Origin: Lactarius indigo
Taxonomy: Eukaryota > Basidiomycota > Agaricomycetes > Russulales > Russulaceae
Assembly (NCBI GenBank): GCA_025766275.1
Contig: JAFKAC010000003.1
Span: forward strand, 1,550,001 to 1,614,000
Reading direction: 5' to 3'
DNA: 64,000 nt
Below the pieces are notes generated by a model. The model was given only the letters and a program-made list of their open reading frames with translations. It was not told the origin of the DNA and did no database searches. Numbering within the stretch: the stretch's first letter is position 1; the number at the start of each line of letters is the position of its first letter. Shown piece by piece: positions 22,401 through 35,703 of the stretch. The position numbers and the translations under genes are program-made.

Positions 22401-25400
22401 GAAAGTCGGTCGCCGAGAAGTTAATAAGCTTACCTCGAGCGTTGCCATTGTTACAACGTTATGAGGCGATGGGATAAGCCTGTCCATGCTGCGGTACCTA
22501 TCTACCTCAGATAAAGACTGCTTGAGAAGATCGGCTTCTTCGAGTGTCTGGTCATTCTTAACTTCCGTTGGGAACAACTCTCCGCGTTCTGGGGGAACGG
22601 TGGAGACACTTGCACAAGCCAGAGCAGATACTATCGTGCATATGTAGAAGGCGTCCGTGTACTGAGAATGATGAGCGTATGCACCTCTGTGACAGCAACT
22701 GAAGACGCACGGTGTTTGCAGTATTGTCATTGTACTTTAACTGGTCTATCAAGAACTGTCGGACAATCGTGGGGCATTTGCCGTTTGCGAATCTGATCCG
22801 CGAAATGGATTTGACGATCGCCTATTGAAAGGGCTAAGCGGCGTTGAAGGGCTTTGCATTCGCTTGGTACTCACTCTCCGTACGAAGTATTCCGCAATAT
22901 CTGAGAAATCGTTCGGTCTTGGCACATACGAGTGCGTGAAAAGGTCTTGCTGAGGGTCCTCTGGCTCATAGCAGTATCGTAGAAAGAGCTTGAAAAGATG
23001 AAATAGGCCGAGAAAATCAAGTTGCTGATAAGCGCACTGGGTTCAAATGAGTAAATTATGTTCCCTGACGAGGCTAATTTCTCACCTTCACAAGGGCTAA
23101 GGCGGCTTCGCAACGCACCCTATAGAAGTAATTCGTCACCAGTACTGTTTTTGTGAACGTGCTCGAGACAATGGCGTTTGGCATCTTCGATAATGCCCTG
23201 AGCGCCTGAAGAACCGGACGATCAGCGAGTAGACGAAAAAAAGGTGAGCACACTACCTCAAGCTGTGCAACAACGTCCCTATCCCTCTGTAGCTGTGACA
23301 CCCACATAAAATCGGGCTGAGTGAATTCAATGGTCGCGATCCATTCGAAGTCGGCGTCCATTCGTATCCACTCATAGGTTGCCCCGCTCATGACTTGTTC
23401 ATCGTCTTCGGTCCAGTCGGCCACTTTCCAGTTCTCTCGTTCCTTTTCTTTCTCCCAGATCTCCAACCCAAAGCCCATATCGACCATACCCATAGCTTCT
23501 GCGGCCTCCGCATCCCCCTCTGCTGCTGCTTGAGCGGCTGCTTGGCGAGCAAGGTAACGCTTCGTATTGCGGCGGACCCGTTTGTATTTGGTATTGAACG
23601 GGACCTCGTATCGCTTGAACGCAGAACGGATATCGAGGACGTGCTCGTAGGGTGTTCCATCCGCCTCGTGAATTCGGATAGTCATTTGACCCTAGAAATG
23701 AACGAGTTGTGAACGGCTTCTCAAGTAGAAGTGATGAGAAAGGACCTCGAAGAATGGTACTGGGTTCAGAAGTGTTCTCCGAACTTCGTCATGTTCGTAG
23801 CCCTTCCAAGCTGGTGCATCCTGTCGCATCGTGATCTCCACGGCCATTTTTTTCCTGTTGAAACTAGCCGAAAAACCGAAGGCTGGACAACCACTGCCAT
23901 ATATCCACTGGTCCACAAATGACGTAAGATCTGCACCGCTGACTTTCCTACACGTCCTGAGAAAGTGGGACGTTGACAACGCATTGTGTTGGAGCTCCCC
24001 TGATATTGCGGAAAGGAACAGTTTGGGGAGAACACGCGACAATCCGAGCGACGTGCCTGACTTGCATAGACGACGATCTAGAATGTGGATGACGAGTGGG
24101 GATTTTAGATTAATGAAAGGAAGGACCGCAGAATCCGGAGGGTCTTGGATCAGAGGCTGACATAGTGGTGGCATGGCGCCTTGGTCCCATTCGACTACGC
24201 GCTCCATGTCCTTCTTCAAGCGGAAACGGTATTCGTTATTTCCCAGGAGCTTGCGCAAGAAAAGTCCGGTGATGTATAAGCCAAGTCCATTAACCAGCCA
24301 CAAGTCCGACCAAGTCTTAGGAAGAATATTAATTCCAATCCATTGGCAAGCCAGTCCGTGGCTCAAAGCTTGTCTGGTCTCGTAAACTTGGTCAATGGCA
24401 TCCTCGCCATGCAGCAGGTCCACCGAGACAATTGTCAGACCAGATGCGTCAAAGCGAAGTGTAGAAGGTTCATCTACGAATACGAATTTGTGTGATCCGA
24501 AAGGATAAGACCCGAACTCTGTTGTGAAGAAAGTCATGGCCTGTCGAACGAAGGGAACAGAGGCAGCAAGTTGAGTCTCGCGCCCCGGCAAACAGAACGA
24601 GTGCATCAGCGGCTGCAGAGAATTGCCTGGGTCATCCCCGGCCACGTCCCCAGCGGAAATGGGTAATATGTGAAATGGGCCAGCTGCGAACCCGATGTGT
24701 TGCACGGAAGTGGGTGTCGCTTGCGAGAAAGTGAAAATGGTTTTGTTGGAGTTGTATGGGTGGGCCACCTTTCGTTTGACAAGGCTCAGTAATGGCAAGA
24801 CAGGGTAAAGACGTACTTTACCTGTTCCACGAGCTCCCCACTACATACGACCAGAGTGGGGTGCTCACTTTGAACATCACCATCAATAGTGGCCGGTGAA
24901 TCCTCGAGATTACGTGGAACTACAAACTCGAAGTCCCAGGTACATCGCTCCCAGAGACTATCGACGCAAGGGACCCAGCATCGCGCGGCGTCTGGAGACG
25001 ACGGGGTCGTGTACACATGAGGTACGCGCTGTGGCCAATTATTAGTGTCCTTACAAAAGCGCGACTGCGACGTACGTGGGGATATGCGTCTGAGGGTCGG
25101 ACGAAGGCCAAACCATCCGAGGGATTACGTATACTGTATTCGATATGAACAGTGATAGGAGCAAACTCGACAGTCGGGAGGGCTGAGGTTCCAGGAGTCT
25201 GTGGCTCGGGTGTCGCAGCTAAAATGGGAGATTAACCACTCGCAAGTGACAGGGAATTGAATAATTACCCTCGCTAGCAGCGATACTTGCATGAAAACTT
25301 CCCGACACCTTCAACGGCACCTCCTTTGGAATCGCGATCGATAGTTCGCCCTCGTCGCCTTCAGCCAAGGCCGAGTAGATTTTTCGCTTCAGTTCAGGAT

Positions 25401-25844
25401 GAGTATGTACATCTTGGGGGGTCGAGACTGTCAGATTTGCCAGGGGGTCGTATTGTACAAATTCAGCGCGGTGAGATGCAACGGTCACGCTATGGACGAC
25501 TAGAACAACGCGTCAGACTGTTGCAACGACTGTCCATCCCCGTCACGTACCACATTGACGGCAATGGAGATGAAGGGTGCGAAGGAACTTGTCATTTGGT
25601 ACAATGAGGATGTCTGTGTAACCCTGGAGAGAAATAAGGGGGAAGAAAGGTTGACGAAAGGCAAAAATAAGTACCCAAAGAGCCCCGGCGAAGTCGATTT
25701 CAAGGACAACGTTTTGGTGGCTAGTAAAGGCGAGAGGAGAGTAAGATAGGAGGAAAGGCAGAATATAAGGAGAGGACGTATATCGAAAATCCGCGACGTA
25801 GATCTTCACGGAGCATAACGTTGAGCGGTTGGCTTCAGTTGCAT
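19445..25844 (-). CDS. TAF2: TFIID subunit TAF2 with three C-terminal bromodomains
   Basis: TAF2 is a TFIID subunit that contacts core-promoter DNA. The likely start at 25844 (MQLKPTAQRYAP) splices to HQNVVLEIDFAG, GYTDILIVPNDKFLRTLHLH and the M1-aminopeptidase-like fold. Where active peptidases have HEXXH, the sequence near 24350 reads LSHGLACQW, so zinc catalysis is lost, as in TAF2 generally. Helical repeat exons follow (24.0-21.9 kb), then a Pro/Lys-rich linker carrying three bromodomain-like units. Unit 1 (about 21.4-21.1 kb) holds PVDPVRDRAPKYFEIIKNPM and NAKTYN. Unit 2 (about 20.3-19.9 kb) holds KNPMDFGTMMHNL and NCRLFN. Unit 3 (19.8-19.5 kb) holds REPVDPIALGIPQYHDIIP and NAIHFN. All three keep the Asn that binds acetyl-lysine; unit 3 lacks the PMD motif. 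It ends with a basic KKVKLG tail at 19445. Some intron ends are approximate. Confidence 0.9.
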
Positions 25845-25996
25845 CCGACTCGAGAGCGGGTGAGTTTGGCTCGGCTCAGCTCTGTTCACACACCCCCGCT
25901 CGATCACGTGATACCATACTCGAGATCCGGGCCGGTATTGTGATCAAAGATCTCAATCGTGTGTCGGGACTGACTGTGACGCCAACACCGAGCACG
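25845..25996. promoter_or_regulatory. Bidirectional promoter TAF2 / LTV1
   Basis: 152 bp separate the opposing start codons of TAF2 (minus) and LTV1 (plus). Both untranslated leaders and core promoters must lie here. It contains CACGTG at about 25905-25910, a palindromic E-box of the kind bound by bHLH factors. Seen in sequence; factor binding is not shown. Confidence 0.6.
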
Positions 25997-27816
25997 ATGC
26001 CATCAAAGTCGATCTTCAGACAGCCGGGAGCCCAACATTTCCAGCTCGTCCATCGCTCTCAAAGAGATCCTCTCATAAACGACCCAGATGCAAGCCAGCA
26101 CGTCCTCAAACCAGTTGTCCGAGAAAATGCGAAAAAGGTCACTCGTTCCGAAATGGCTGCTCCTTTTAGAGAGTAACATCGTCCTACCAGGGAAAATCAA
26201 GAGCAGAACTTGAGAGTCAACTTACTCCATCAGACCTCACGCTTGCATCCGAACGACCTAACATTGGCGAAGCGACTCTCTACGGCATCTACTTTGACGA
26301 TACAGAGTATGACTATATGCAACACCTAAGATCAGTGGGCAAGCAAGACGAAGGTTTCGAGTCGATTCTCGTTGAAGCACCAAAAAGACGGGCTGTTTCC
26401 AAAACAACAACTGACAATTTACCTGTTTCTCTCCGTGATCTGCCCGCCGATGTCTTTCCTTCGGCCTCGGAGCTTCCCCGCGATTTTGAGAGCCAGGCGG
26501 CCATTCAAAGCTCGATATCTGGGCTGCAGCCAGACATGGACCCCCATCTGAGGCAAACTCTGGAAGCGTTAGAAGACGACGCGTATGTAGACGATGGCCT
26601 TGGCGATGACTTCTTCGGCGAACTTATCGGGGACGGCGAACGAGATGCGAACGAACCATTCAATCACGAATTCGTGGAAGATGGGTCGCTTGTCAGTGGT
26701 AGCGGCGATGCCAGCGTAGCGTATGAAAACAATGGTGACGATGAGACAGGATGGGAGGCAAGGTTTGCCGCGTTCCAGAAGGAGCAGGGTCGCAAGGTAA
26801 TGGATCCCTCCCTCTCCGATAGCGGCTCAGAGGCGGGGGACACCGTTGGAAAGATGCCAGAATTTTCCGCTCATGGTCATAGGCGTAGACCAAGAGAAAC
26901 TTCGGATGCATCAGGTTTCACCATGAGTAGCCTGTCTATTTCTCGGTCCGAAGGTCTGAGGGACCTCGACGACCGGTTTGACAAAGTGAGCACGCTGGGC
27001 CCGTTGTTTATCCATGTATCGACGAAGTTTGTAGATCGAGAAAGAGTACATGGAAGACGAAGGCAGTGAGAACGAGCCTCCCGATTCTGATGGTTCTGAC
27101 TCAACTCCGGAGTTCATTACGTCGCGGGACGACTTTGAAACCCTCATGGATGATTTTCTGCACAATTACGAAGTATCTGGTGGCAAGATGAAACCTTCAC
27201 TGCAGGGTTCCGGTCCAGAGAAACTACAATTACTTCGTCTTGCAATGGGCCGTGACGAGCGTGTATTGGTCGACAACCCTGATCAACGAGAGCGCGACAA
27301 TGATGATATGAACTCCATGATTGAGGAAAAAGGGAAGCGAGAACGTTGGGACGTGGAGACAGTCCTGAGTAAGCGGCCGTATCTTGTTGCAAAAGTCAAT
27401 CCTTCATTGTTTTCTAAGCGACGTACACAAACCTCGAAAACCACCCACGCTTGATCAAGGCTTGCGAGGCACGAAAGGGCCCAAGGATACGATTAGATCC
27501 CAAGACAGGATTTCCACTTGTTGAAAGCAATCCTACTCCGGCTCCAGAACGGAATGTTCCCCAGTCTAAGACTTCTAGTGCGTCGTAATTTGTTTCGTCG
27601 TCTTACTAGATAAACATGGCGTTAGATCCCGGTGTTACCACACGGCGACCACGCGGAGAATCTGCAGAGGAAAAAAAGGAACGCAAACACGCAGTCAAGG
27701 CAGCAAGGCAAGCACGTCGTGTCGAGAAAAAGGAGAACAAAGAACAGTTCTCTGCCGCTGTAAAGCAGCGGTCGCAAGAACTTGCACAGACGGTTGCACA
27801 AGTACGCAAATTATGA
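25997..27816 (+). CDS. LTV1: LTV1, 40S ribosome biogenesis factor
   Basis: LTV1 is a late assembly factor of the small ribosomal subunit, acting at the uS3/eS10 head region and in export. The ATG at 25997 gives MPSKSIFRQPGAQHFQLVHR and then SQRDPLINDPDASQHVL, the family's signature N-terminus. Exon 2 (about 26200-26986) holds ASERPNIGEATLYGIYFDDT and a long acidic middle region. Exon 3 begins EKEYMEDEGSENEPP, and a further exon holds TYTNLENHPRLIKACEARKG. The last exon gives TTRRPRGESAEEKKERKHAV and a basic coiled-coil tail to the stop at 27814. All introns are ordinary short GT-AG introns with matching phases. No frame break noticed. Confidence 0.93.
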
Positions 27817-27961
27817 CATTCCCCCCGAGGTCAGTACAAGTACGATTGGCATTAGGTATCGTGACGTGACTAGTTCTAATATAGACAACTAAAATGTGGC
27901 TTGGACTATAATGATAGCGGTAGCAAGTGGATATAGAGCGTGATGTCATGGAAATTGTCGT

Positions 27962-30900
27962 TCACCAGTCTGGCCAGAGGTCCAGTAGGATGTTTCCCTC
28001 TTCTTCTGGGGCATCCTTTTGTTTCGACCACCGATCAGGGACCTAAAAACTGCGATCAGTTCTACAACCAGTCTATCAAGGAGGCAGGCATCACCAATGG
28101 GAAGTAGCGCTCCATGGCACTGACGAATCGCTGACGGTATAGCTTCGGTGTCACCACCGTGGGTTCGCCTTTGCCCGCGCCACCAAGGAAGCCGGACTCC
28201 TTCACCCAAGTTTCTAATTTCTTGTCCAAGGTGTATGTACGGACATAATCTGAGGGACGTCAGGGTCTAAGGAGGGGAGTCATGTCAATTTGTTACATAC
28301 CGACAATGCCCACAACTAGTTCATTCTTCTCGCTATCAACTCCGACGACTAAAGAATAATCCATCACGTTGATGTCCGCGAGGAACTTGCTGTCATTATA
28401 CAATGCACCCCTTAGGATACGCTTAGAGTGTTCGCGTAAGTAGAAAGGAGCCAGGTGGGCACCTAGGAAAAAATTAAATGAGAACCAAAACCGCCTTTGG
28501 ACACCCGGGACTTACTTTGGACAAGGTTCTCATCTAATAGGACCTCGTTCTCTCTCCCGGTGGATTTCACGTGCCTGTTTCGCGTGGAGCCTTTCAGATC
28601 ATATATCTGTGACAAAAGATCAAGATACTTTCTGAGCACGCTGCTGGATCAATATACCTTAGAAAATCTGCGGTCATAAAATAGATTTTCCATGACGATT
28701 AAGTTCATCTGAGTGGACTTCCATCGACCTGAGCCTTTATCCTTTCCGGATTTCTTAAACGAGATCTTATAGCAGCCGAGCACCTTCGCAAGGAGCGTCG
28801 GTCGCTGCATGCTCTGATTAGTGTTCGTGGTAGCAAGAAAGCTTCACGGACTGACGTTCGCAGAGACTGCCGAAGACATGTATGCAAAGTAACTCGGCGC
28901 AAACGATTCCATCGTCTGGAATTCTGTCCTAGACATCTCCTTTGCGATAAAACGATCATCTAGAAGGGTATCTCATGCTTCAGCGAACTGGTGTAGTTCG
29001 GTGTTCATTTGGTTACCTAACGTCTTCAAGAACGCAGATCCTGATTTGCCACCGCTTGCATTCCACTTGACGCATCGAGCCAGAGACTCAATCATGCTCT
29101 TGTCACAATCGTACGTTCTGCGCAAAGCATCGAACTGTTCCGGATAAAGGACAGTGCAGCTGATGGTTAGCCCGCCGCTCTCGAATGCTGCGATAGTCAG
29201 TTCACAGGGACGGGCGGCGACAACGAGAGACGTACTGATAGCCCATGGGAGCTTCGATGACGGGGCTCTTAGCTCATCTGTGGGGTCATTGTTCTCGGAC
29301 GGGTCGATATTAACGACTCCCCAAGTGGATGTCGAGCCAGCCACGGAACGGTCGTCTGGCATGAAAGCCTCACCACCCTCGGTCAGTCTCGGCTCTCTTG
29401 ACTGACGTTTCTCAGCTCGGGACTTGGCGAGCATGTCTCGGTATTGCTGAGAACTGGGGTGAAAAGAGATTTGTTGTCAGCCACTACCACAACGATTACA
29501 TCATATGCCTGACTTAAGAGCAAGAGCGATGATAGAAGTAGGTTCATCTGTGCGCACGACCATCGAAGAATCCCTGAAGATGTGTTCGGGGTCATATCTA
29601 GGGTCGTCTGTTTCATCGTCGGCGCGATTCCGATGAGGTATATTCTGAGGCCAGAAACCAGAGATTGCCCTGATGAACAGCGAGTTACGTTCTTGACCTG
29701 ACGGACCGAGATCAGGATCGTAGGGCGGCGTAGGAGTAGGGGCTTTGGTGTCCGCGAGATACGGGGATGGAGGTGCGGAAGACAGTGTCTCTCTCCGTGA
29801 TGCCAAGGGTGACTCCGACGATACTTCCGGGCTGTCTGCTGAACTAGGAGGGGCGTTCAGTTCTGAGAACTGCGTAGGTGTTGGGTCCTTCGGTTTGGAG
29901 CTGGCTCCATGCACAGGAAGAGTGCCAGACACCTCCGGCGATACCTTATTCGACGATTTATTGGTGTCCTCATCGTCACCTCCCTCATCATCAGCTTCGC
30001 TAGAGGAGTCAGAGCTCTCTGATTCGTCCTGGATGGCGTCTTTCACGCTGTCTAGTACCTCGACCTTGGCTCTGGATGAAGCAACTGGACGCGCTCGTCG
30101 ACCGCGGATGACCGCATATCTGCGATTCGCACGTTCGTTGTCTTTGTTGATGCGTTCAAAGTGTTTAGCGATATTAGAGACCCTGGTCCCCGGAGGAGCC
30201 ACCCCGCGGCGCGATCGCGACGCTCTTGCTCACAGTACCAGAAACGGCTCGTAGTTGGGATTTGTCCTTCCCCAGATTGCGACTCGGTTTGGTGGCAACG
30301 CCTCTTCCAATGACGCTCGGGATCAACCCCTTGGCAATACCAGGTTTAGTTGCTATATCTGAATCGAATGATGGAACAGGCTTTTCCGGAGAATGCTGAC
30401 GGGAGGTGTAATTGGATGAGCCCACTGGACCAGGAATTCGGCTGGACTGCGAGACCCGTCGTGTTGGTCTTCGGCTATGCATGAGATACCTGGGAGCAAC
30501 ATTCGCGGCATAACTGGATTCGAAATCGGAGGCGGAGGGCCTTCTTTCCAAAGGTCGTCTCAGTCTACTTCTGCCGGCCTGGGGCTTGGGCCAGGGAGTC
30601 GCAGATTCTTGTTCGCTCTCCGCTGTATCGAGGTGAGGGGATAGGGCCGTTCTCGCCAGTTCTTCAACACCTTGTGAGGGTAAGAATTCTGAATATTTTT
30701 TCACTAATTCGGCAACACTTGGACGTCTTATCTGGCGTCTCGGAAGTCTTGAATTCGGCATCGTTCCGGGAAGGGCAGTCTGATCGGTGGGCAAAACTTC
30801 CTGGAACTACGATGTCAAGTCAGACGAACGCACTCAAATGTCCGGACTGACTTGTGTAGAGGCCTCAGGCACGGCGCCGCTCGCTATTGTGCCAGCTTTG

Positions 30901-33900
30901 GGAGCTCCAATGGTGGAATCGCTTTCAGGGTCCGATTTCGTCAACGGCGTAGCCTCTGGGTTTGAAGGGTCCACTGCGGGCTCAATTGCCTTCTCTGGTT
31001 CCCGTGTCTCATTGACTTTGATTGTTTCTGGTGGCCCTTCTGTCTCCGAAGCCTCTGAGGCGGACGAGGGTGACACGAACGAATCACCCGTCATTCGCCG
31101 TGTAGGTGGAGCCGTCTCTTCTGCCTCTGAAACGCTGGATGAAGGGATTGCGTGATCGGGAAAATCGGGCCTTCTGGGCCAGATCGCCCGAACGGTCCCA
31201 AAAGTAGAGGTCCGTCTACTACCTTTGTCCCCCCGTCCTCCTTTAAGCTTGGGTAACTTATCAAAGTCCACCTGCCAAGCGACGATCTTATCCTGAAGGT
31301 AAGAGCGAACTTGATTGAGAGCAAGTGTGTCCGTAGACGGTGAGTCACGATATATCTCATTCACCATGCGGACAACCTCAGCTCTCTCAGATTCGGCCCT
31401 AAGAATGAGTTGGCTGAGTTCAGAGGTGAGCCTCGCATCGGTTTCTTCGTCTCCTGTTGCCGCGTCCATCCTGATCAGATTCAGATCGTGCACCAGCGCC
31501 GCGTACCACCGAGAATTGCGATTCATCAATCGTTCGTAATCAGCATTTTTGAGACGGAGTTGAGTCTCTGGCCGAACCCGGATACGCATAGGAGGGAACA
31601 CGATTTCGTGAAGCGCGATAGGGTCTGCCTGGAATCGGACAGTCATCCCACGCTTGGCAAAATAACGGATATGGTGCTGATAAATGTTATGCTCGCACCC
31701 AGCGCCATGAACCAATTGTACATCCGCAGGGTAGAAATGGAGTTCGAGAAACTTGGCGAAAGAATAACGTTGCATCTCTTCGGAGATAGGGATGAACGGG
31801 GTGGCCGAGCCGCAGATACGACAGGCACTCCATGTAGTCGTGAGTTCGGGGGTTGGGCCAAGGCCAATGATCTGTCCATCCCATTGTTCAACTGCTACGA
31901 AGATTTTTATTTGATTGTGAACGTATATCTTGCAATGCCGTGCCAGCGGTTGGTTACAGCCTTTTCCGGTGCAAATTGGTTGTTTTGGATTCATTATCCA
32001 GGAGAGAGTATCCGCGGTGGACGACTCGATGAATTGGCCAAGCGTACAGTCATTTTCCCCATAATATGTGATGTAACGGAGGGACGGAGGAAAACAAGAG
32101 GCACGATGTCCGTATTCTTCAGTCGGAAAGGTGTACTCCCGCAAGCTGATGCATTGATATTTCTCCACGATGAAGTCATCTGCGTTCTTCCGGAGGTACC
32201 ACTCCCATATGCGTTGCTGCTCTTGATGCTGCCATTTCACAAGATTGTATTGACTTTCTAAGGCGATGTCTTCGGTCGACTTAAGCACCAAAGGTTCTTC
32301 AATGGGGGTTCGAGCCGGCGGAAGTATAGCAGATAAGGTGACTTGAGAAGAGGCAAAACTTGGCTTATAGTCGAAGTATCCGGGTTCATTCTCCGCAAAA
32401 AGTGATTCTCTAGGTGATGGGGTCATCGCTAGAGCTGGACTAGACAGTGATTCTATCTGCGCTTTGATATCATCATGATCCGAGAGTTGGGGTGTAGAGG
32501 TGGATCCCCAAATAGGCGTAGATGGTTGCTTCTCTTCACGTCTGACAACTTCATCTTCCCATGCGTGCTTGGCACGGGTTAGCTCATCGTCTAGCTCCTT
32601 CATGCGGCCTAAGGGATAAGGTGGTAAGAAGCGGAGGGTCGCCGATACAGAGATGAACGTGGTGAGGTATGGGTCCAAGGCCTGTTGTATGCGACGCGAA
32701 AGACGTAATTGCTCGGCATCGTCGTCCGGTAAATCAGCCTCGACATCATGATTCATAGGTGTCAAGTCCGAGGACGGCGCCAAGTAATCGCAATGGGACG
32801 GTGATCCAGCGATGCTAGAGCGGAAGGGATAGTTCGGAGGAACCGCGTCTGCAGTTAGGGGAGGGAGAGAAATGACAGAGTCCTTCCAGAGGTGTGTCTC
32901 GAGTTTCAGACTGCGGACGACGAATGTCAAAAAGCGAGTTACGTGTTTGATACGTCGCAACGTCTCTCGGTCGCCCCCTCTCAAAACAATTGTGCACCCC
33001 ATTTCGCGGTTGCATCCCTCAAACCGCATGTATGTTTTTCGATGGCCCGGAATTAGAGGGTGATCGAACGTCTGGATCCTGAAACGTGCACAATGACCAA
33101 GACGAGGCTCCAATGCCAGTTTGTCCATAGAGGAAAAGACGTCCGCTTGAGTCATGCGCGCGACAAATTGTACAGCAGATGCCTTGACAGACCTGGCGAC
33201 GGCTATTCCCTGCTTTGCGAGCGCATCAAGAGCTATTCGTGAGACAGAATTTTCTGCCAGGACCACGTGAGGACGATAAGCTGCGATGCGGCTGACGAGG
33301 TTTCCCATGTACTCCTTCTCCTGACGGACGATTTGACCGAATTGCATATATTGACCCTCCACACGGCTAAACTCCAATGGAAACGTTACCAACATGACTC
33401 TAGGGTTTCGCTGTGTCCTTGTCATGCTCTTGTGAGCGACGTTCTTGGTAATGACAGCACCGTCCACGTATTCCGAATCCTTGGGAGCACCTCCAGGGAT
33501 CTTCTTGATTTTGACATAACGCCGAACGTCCATATCCGGACCTTGGCGGTGTGGATGGGCCGTGAAAGTCAGTTCTCGCGCGATCCTTAGAGCTAACTTC
33601 AGGAGAGTCTCCTCCCACTCCATTACATTGGGTATATTCTCCTTTGTAAGCATCTGCCTAAGCATTAATTGCAGGTGGGACATGGAAACGAGATTAATTT
33701 CTTGCGCGTATCTGAAACCATCAATAAGTCAAGAAAACGTATGTATAGGATGGGAAACACACGCTGTGCTTTCGCGTCTTGTCCGCCATCCGGGATCCCC
33801 TGCCATCATGAAGTCCGTGAGTCGGCTTGGCACTCGACTACGAATGAATGGTGTAGAGGGATCTAGATCCGCATAAGAGTCATAGCGAGACCGCGGCACG

Positions 33901-35331
33901 CTTTGCGGCCCAGGGCTGTCGGGTACACGATCTGGGGAGCTCAAGGGGAACTGTATTGAGTTTAGAGCACCGGGGACAGGAATAGTCGCTGGAAAGTCCA
34001 ATGGGGTTTTAACCCCGGAAGCCATTGGTGAGCCGACCTGTGGGAAGGTGTCAGTCACGATGCTGAGATCCTTGTCATCGTCCACGAGACCGCGTCGGAA
34101 AGGGGCAGCTGCTTTCCACGCCTGTGGACCCCAGGAATCCTCTTGAGAGCGACCAAGTGGCGTCAGCGGTCGAGACGAGAAGCCGCTATCGTCTGATCCT
34201 GAGATCAATCTTCTAGTTTCAGCGATGGAGAATAAATTGAAAGGCTCCTCCGTACGACCGAATAGTTGTGACGCTGCAAATGGGGATTGTGGATGTCGCA
34301 CGAGACTTAGGGACAAGGGATCAGACCCGAGTTGGTGAGCCGCGAACGGGGAAACGATACTGGAGATAGATCGCCGATCGTCGTCGTCATCTTCATCTTC
34401 GTTCGCCAGCTTTTCCAAGCATAAGTTGCATACACGAATCATGCCGTCATGACCGAACCGAGATCCTTTGATGATATTGGAAGCACAGCGGGAGCAAAAT
34501 ATCTGACCTGTAAACTTAATTGAGACCGCGGCATGTGCTATTATCAATAACCCAGACGGACCGCATATCCGGCAATGGTGCTTCCGCCGCCAGGCAGTGA
34601 AAACACTTTTGCAATCGTAACACTCCTTGCATGTCTTATCGTCCATCCAATAATCTTTCGACAGACCTAGATAATATGAGGACTCCGTGTAAAGTGCATT
34701 GAACCTTCTTGAACTCACCTTCACCTCTTATCCTCCGAATTACTTTGGACACCGAAGCGGAGCGCCTGATGCTGGGGGCAGTCCTAATGCTTCTGGCATC
34801 TTCGGGAATCGAGAAACCAGGAATGGTGGTGCCATAAAGGCCACCGTCCAAGCCATCGGACGCAGACGGGTTGATAAATGCCCCGCGGGAAATAGGCGAG
34901 TCAAAATCACTATTAAAAGTCAGCCCTTCGGACACGACTGGAGTCAAGGACACAAGTGGAGGCGCGAGATGAGATGAGACGACGGTCATAGATGGGGGGC
35001 GCTCGTGAGAAGAGCGTGAAGAATCGTTGAAGTGGTTCTGGGCGACCGACGTGGGAGGCCGTCTTCGTTCGGCAGGGACAGTGTTGGAAGGGACAGCAAC
35101 CCCGGCCCCAGTAGAAACAAGAGGCGCTGAGGATAAAGGTGTGGTAAATGTATTTTTGACTCTCGAAAACAACGAAGTCATAAGAGCGTAGGACGATTGA
35201 TCGTGTTCATCTTCCTCGGAGAAGGGGTTGAACGATGTCAAGCTCGCCACATCTTCCTGTGGTCGACTGCTGGCAGAAAAGGACGTATCAGGTAGCCCTA
35301 CTTGGAGAGTGGTTGCTGTAGGAGACTCCAT
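27962..35331 (-). CDS. FAB1: FAB1/PIKfyve phosphatidylinositol-3-phosphate 5-kinase
   Basis: Makes PI(3,5)P2 on vacuole and endosome membranes, controlling vacuole size and acidification. The ATG at 35331 starts [15 protein letters not shown] and a Ser-rich N-terminus. A FYVE zinc finger follows at about 34650-34390 ([38 protein letters not shown]), interrupted by one intron. The CCT/TCP-1-like domain lies at about 33650-32850 ([20 protein letters not shown]). A 949-codon exon continues through the Cys-containing spectrin-like region and a Ser/acidic linker. The C-terminal PIP kinase domain spans about 29.1-27.96 kb: glycine loop GGKSGSAF, lysine motif [44 protein letters not shown]. It ends DLWPDW at 27962. 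At 30188-30191 a C4 run holds one base too many for the frame (SVAIAPRGG continues as [16 protein letters not shown]). Its 3' end converges with LTV1 at 145 bp. Confidence 0.93.
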
Positions 35332-35703
35332 TTCATGATTTGATCAAAAATTTGCAAAGGGGGACAAAGTGCACATCGTTATCGCCTGCAATGGGCGAGT
35401 GCCGAGTTGGAATCCCTCAGGTCTTCAAGCGGAAAGCTGACTAAGACGATAAAACTGAAATCGGCTCCGAGTCCTTGACGTGACGATTTGAGCGGCTTGG
35501 TACTGCTCAGCTAGATTAATATCACTTGTTTATAATGCCGTGAGATGGGATCAGGGAGTACTGTCCCCGACCCCTCTCCAGACCGTGATTCGTGCGACCG
35601 TCAGTTCGTCCCCACGTGACTGTCTGCAGGTACTGCAGGTACTACGATCATCATAGCCTCCACCAGGTACTAATATCCACCAACTCTTAACGAACAAGCT
35701 ACC
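35332..35703. promoter_or_regulatory. Bidirectional promoter FAB1 / CSN2
   Basis: 372 bp between opposing start codons. Contains a CACGTG E-box at about 35614-35619 and the repeated pentamer GTACTGCAGGTACT around 35630. No other gene fits here. Confidence 0.5.
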
